Shown: piece after piece, positions 61,383 through 64,000 of the stretch
Position numbering within the stretch: position 1 is the first letter of the stretch
How the letters are laid out: every line of letters begins with the position of its first letter
NCBI RefSeq assembly: GCF_000208745.1
Contig: NC_030851.1
Location: 19,763,546 to 19,827,545 of the forward strand
Source of the DNA: Theobroma cacao
Lineage: Eukaryota > Streptophyta > Magnoliopsida > Malvales > Malvaceae
Length of the DNA: 64,000 nucleotides
Reading direction: 5' to 3'
Translations under genes and position numbers: made by a program
The notes under the pieces: generated by a model
Database searches by the model: none
What the model was told of the DNA's origin: nothing
The model's input: only the letters and a program-made list of their open reading frames with translations

Positions 61383-62295
61383 TGTAATGACCTTCTCCCA
61401 GATCGTTACTGACGTCCAAGACTTGCGAGTGAACCTACCAACTCCCAAACAAGCCTTAGTTAAGATTCTTGTTAATTAAACCAAATATTCTAATGCGTGT
61501 GAAATTCGACTAGGGTTTTATCATAACATTTCACGGTAACAATCATTTTCACCTACTTAAACCACATAAACAGAGTCATTTAAGAAGTAACAATTGAGTA
61601 CCAATAATCAGACGTAGTAAACTCCAAAGGTAATTTCAACATCACACGTGGTATTCATTACACAAGCTCAAAGTTTTAGAAAACACATTTATGATAGACT
61701 AATAATTTTTATAAGTCTAACTATTTTACACAACACGACCCATATGCAGCGGAGCGACTCGGAGTCGAAGTCTAAGAGATGCAATTACTTAAGTTACAGC
61801 AAGTCTTGATGTGCTGAGCAATATACTTAAGCTGATTACTTTTTTGCAAAAGGAAGATAAAGGTGAGTCTCACAGACTGAGTGATCATTGACTCCGTGAG
61901 TAAGGCGTAGAGGGGAAACAAGCTAAGGACAGAAGATTTGAATATTAAAACATGAGAATGTATGTAAACGCTTTAAAATCAATGGGGTATTTGTGCCTTA
62001 TATGTAAACTCAAAAGTTGTGTTGCAGAATGATCGCTTCAAGCAATATAATAAAAACCAATGCAAGTAAAAGATTTCTACCATCGAAATCATGTAACAAC
62101 TTGCTCAACTCAATTCAACATAAACATGCAAGCTTCTGTAAAATCAAGTAATATCGATGTTAATACGCAAGTTTATAAACGACCTCATCTGCAAGATTTT
62201 AAGCACAATTCCATCATATAAATAAGGGAGTTATAGAAAATCGCGTATTTCTCAACATGCGAAAGAGTACATGTTTGAAAATCCAAAAAGATACT
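61383..62295 (-). mobile_element. E1 5' LTR, segment interrupted by E6
   Basis: It starts TGTAATGACCTTCTCCC and matches 12758-13296 and 24458-24850 closely, including CTAAGGACAGAAGATTT. It stops after CAAAAAGATAC, where segment 2 of the 3' LTR continues CACTATTGAGTAGG. Confidence 0.85.
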
Positions 62296-62908
62296 TGTGA
62301 AACCTCGACCTTCATAAACAAGTAACTCGAGGTAGAACTCGTGTTCAAAGGTTTATTTTGAGCTAATGATGCTAGTTTTACATTACTTATAATTATTTTA
62401 TATCGTTATAGGAGTAGGATTAAAAAATAATTTCAATTGGTGAAGAAAGGTGCATAGTGGGCTGTTGCTCTATTTGCATATGTTTATGTTTTTTAAGAAT
62501 ATCTCCCACTAAAGAATTCCAAATAACATGATTTTTTAACCATTAGAAAGTTAAGAGGCAAGGCTACAACTTGATGTTTACACTTTGCCCAGTTTTGATA
62601 GGAAAGTGGTTAAAATCCTTGTTGAAGTGAAAGTACTATGCTAGAAAAACAGATTTGGACAGAACATTTGAGCACCATGGCGCTGGAAATTAAGAGTCAC
62701 GACCCTCACCGTAATTTCCACAAATAACAAGTTTAGGGGACTTTTAAAGCTAAGACTTTTGGGGGCTACTTAAGGGACCTCTTTCAGAGGATTTTGGACC
62801 TTTTCTAAGTGTCAAAAGGGTAAAAAGATTACACAAGAAAAGGAAAAAGTCAAGTGGCCTTGTTAAGGGCATTATTGTAATTGCATGAGACATTAGATAA
62901 GCTTTAAC

Positions 62909-62916
62909 TATAAATA
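62909..62916 (+). promoter_or_regulatory. LTR TATA box
   Basis: TATAAATA in AACTATAAATATCTC is followed by CCAGCAGCTTCC, as in the other family C LTRs. Confidence 0.75.
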
Positions 62917-63454
62917 TCTCATATTTTCCAGCAGCTTCCACATTTCTCCAGCAACTTCTTCTTCTTCGTCCTCCCATCTCATGTTTTTCTCTTTTTCCAT
63001 GAAAGATTCTCTCAAGTTTCCATCACTCTCTCAAACCAACCTCAATTTTCGTGCTTTACACACCTTGTTGTAGGGTTTTTTCATACTCTTTTACTCCTTC
63101 ACCTTAAACAAACCCTTAAAAGTCTTTCTTCAATACTTTCTCTCACCAGCTAAACTTTGTAGAGAGAGAAAGAGAGGTTTCATGATAGCTTGAGGACTCT
63201 TGGGAAGAAATTTCATTACCATCCGCCAAGGTGAGTGATGAATTAGGATTGGTTTTAAGTTATTGATAATGGCTAGTAATTAGAGTTATCAGTTGTGTTA
63301 TTTGTTGAAATTTTTTATCTATTTCTAGTGGAATAGCCAATCAATGGTAATTGGAAGGTAGATAGGAAGGGTTATTGAAGCTTGAATTGAGAAACAGCTA
63401 TTGGAGTGATATTAATGTAAATTGGATTAATTGTGATGTTTTTGTGTGTGATAG

Positions 63455-63529
63455 GTTCCAACAAGGCCCCTCAGCCCCATTTGGACCATTAGGGAAGTTA
63501 GAGTCGATTAAAGGTTCAACAAGTACCGG
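63455..63529 (+). other. Predicted 75-nt internal leader exon (E6 LTR)
   Basis: It lies between acceptor-like GTGTGTGATAG and donor-like GTGAGTGAACTTGCA. The predicted first intron is 63231-63454 (224 nt). Confidence 0.5.
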
Positions 63530-63764
63530 TGAGTGAACTTGCATTAAAAGGTTTTAGGATATACATATATATGTTTGATTGAATCCTCTAAAATGTTTTA
63601 CTTGGTTCTTTCTTCAAAACTTGCACGGGAACAAGCCCTTATGAAATGTTTTTATGTTATGAAATGGATTGTGTGATGAATTCATATGTTTCTGTATAAT
63701 GTTGATGTATATATATACTATGTCATAAATGGTACCATTGTGTGACAAATGTAACTATGCATGT

Positions 63765-64000
63765 GCAGGGTGAGTGTGCACTTGCCGGTGATGACAGTGG
63801 TGAGGGAGATGGATGGTGATACTGCCCATGTGCACGATATGGAGGGATGCACACGATGGCATTAACTGCGCACGATGTGGGGGGATGCACACGATGACTC
63901 CAGCTATGTGCACGATGTGGGGGGATGCACATGAGCTAGTTGACATGGGGTGTCTAGCTATGTGCACGATGTTGGGGGATGCATATGAGCTGGGTGAGAT
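63765..64000 (+). repeat. Minisatellite in E6 LTR
   Basis: Five units contain TGTGCACGATGT(G/T)GGGGGATGC or close variants; the array is cut by the window end. Confidence 0.85.

Larger units (their letters stand above)
12758..62295 (-). mobile_element. E1: old Ty3/gypsy chromovirus, split by five nested insertions
   Basis: Minus-strand pieces in collinear order make one element. They are the 5' LTR (61383-62295), PBS (61367-61378), gag (59700-61160), protease (59192-59699), RT and first half of RNase H (35168-36319), rest of RNase H, integrase and chromodomain-like tail (30500-32293), PPT (30436-30450) and 3' LTR (30017-30435, 24458-25392, 12758-13296). Two sequence arguments link the halves. 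The 12758 and 61383 ends share long similar LTR sequence. Protease ends at 59192 where RT-side sequence resumes at 36319, in the right order and strand. Its far right end lies outside the window, so the outer target duplication cannot be checked. Confidence 0.75.
62296..64000 (+). mobile_element. E6: family C LTR, 5' end, runs off the window
   Basis: It starts TGTGAAACCTCGACC inside the E1 5' LTR. From about 62750 it is collinear with the E3 LTR: TATA box at 62909-62916, CCAGCAGCTTCC, donor-like CAAGGTGAGTGATG (63227-63240), a 75-nt block (63455-63529), (TA)n, and a TGCACGATGTGGGGGGATGC minisatellite from 63765. About 62430-62660 holds the reverse complement of a segment found elsewhere in E3. 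Whether it is a solo LTR or an element end cannot be seen. Confidence 0.85.

Noticed and set aside
1..64000. tRNA, rRNA or host protein-coding genes
   Set aside because: No cloverleaf with an anticodon arm, no conserved rRNA block and no exon series of a host gene was recognised on either strand; the tRNA-like matches are retrotransposon primer sites.

Overview
This window is repeat-dense DNA from a flowering plant, most likely a eudicot; nothing in it fixes the species. The evidence is the AT-rich composition, the primer-binding sites complementary to initiator tRNA-Met, and Ty3/gypsy (Metaviridae) polyproteins whose C-terminal chromodomain-like tail and 2.5-4 kb LTRs fit the Tekay/Del chromovirus group. 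I found no intact host gene, tRNA, rRNA, CRISPR array or microbial feature. Two N runs (15328-16213 and 52827-53007) and three single Ns mark it as draft assembly.

Most of the window reads as one stack of nested retrotransposons. The oldest layer, called E1 here, is a minus-strand Ty3/gypsy element running from about 12758 to 62295. On the minus strand its order is 5' LTR (61383-62295), PBS, gag, protease, then reverse transcriptase, RNase H, integrase, chromodomain-like tail, polypurine tract and 3' LTR. It is cut at five places. (1) Its 3' LTR holds E2, a full-length plus-strand chromovirus at 13297-24457 with ATAAG target duplications. (2) The same LTR also holds E3, a 5'-truncated plus-strand element at 25393-30016. 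(3) Its RNase H holds a solo LTR at 32294-35167. (4) Between protease and RT it holds E4, a 22.9 kb minus-strand non-autonomous element with LTRs of about 4 kb (36325-59186). (5) Its 5' LTR is interrupted at 62296 by another LTR, E6, which runs off the window. E4 is itself cut by four solo LTRs: 36374-39369, 43530-46680 (TSD ATTAT), 48686-50744 (probably Ty1/copia, TSD ATTCA) and 51692-54231 (TSD CTTAT).

Left of the stack, 1-2950 has no recognisable gene. Two copies of an unclassified repeat carrying short tandem arrays fill 2951-5170. A minus-strand element remnant, E5, follows (gag 5487-6316, 5' LTR 6541-9131), then a plus-strand truncated element, E7 (LTR end, PBS, gag, PR and start of RT, 9132-11904).

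All coding regions are decayed. E2 has nine in-frame stops, a damaged protease triad and a lost RT metal-binding Asp, although its integrase D,D(35)E and RT F-V-D-D residues remain. The most interesting signal lies inside the LTRs. At least seven LTRs from two families share an ordered set of splice-like sites: a donor, an acceptor, a short block of fixed length (75 nt in one family, 85 nt in the other), a second donor, a long interval holding TA repeats, a minisatellite and, in most copies, CTCGCTGCAGCGAG-type palindromes, and where visible a second acceptor. I infer that these long LTRs may encode a multi-exon, intron-containing leader.
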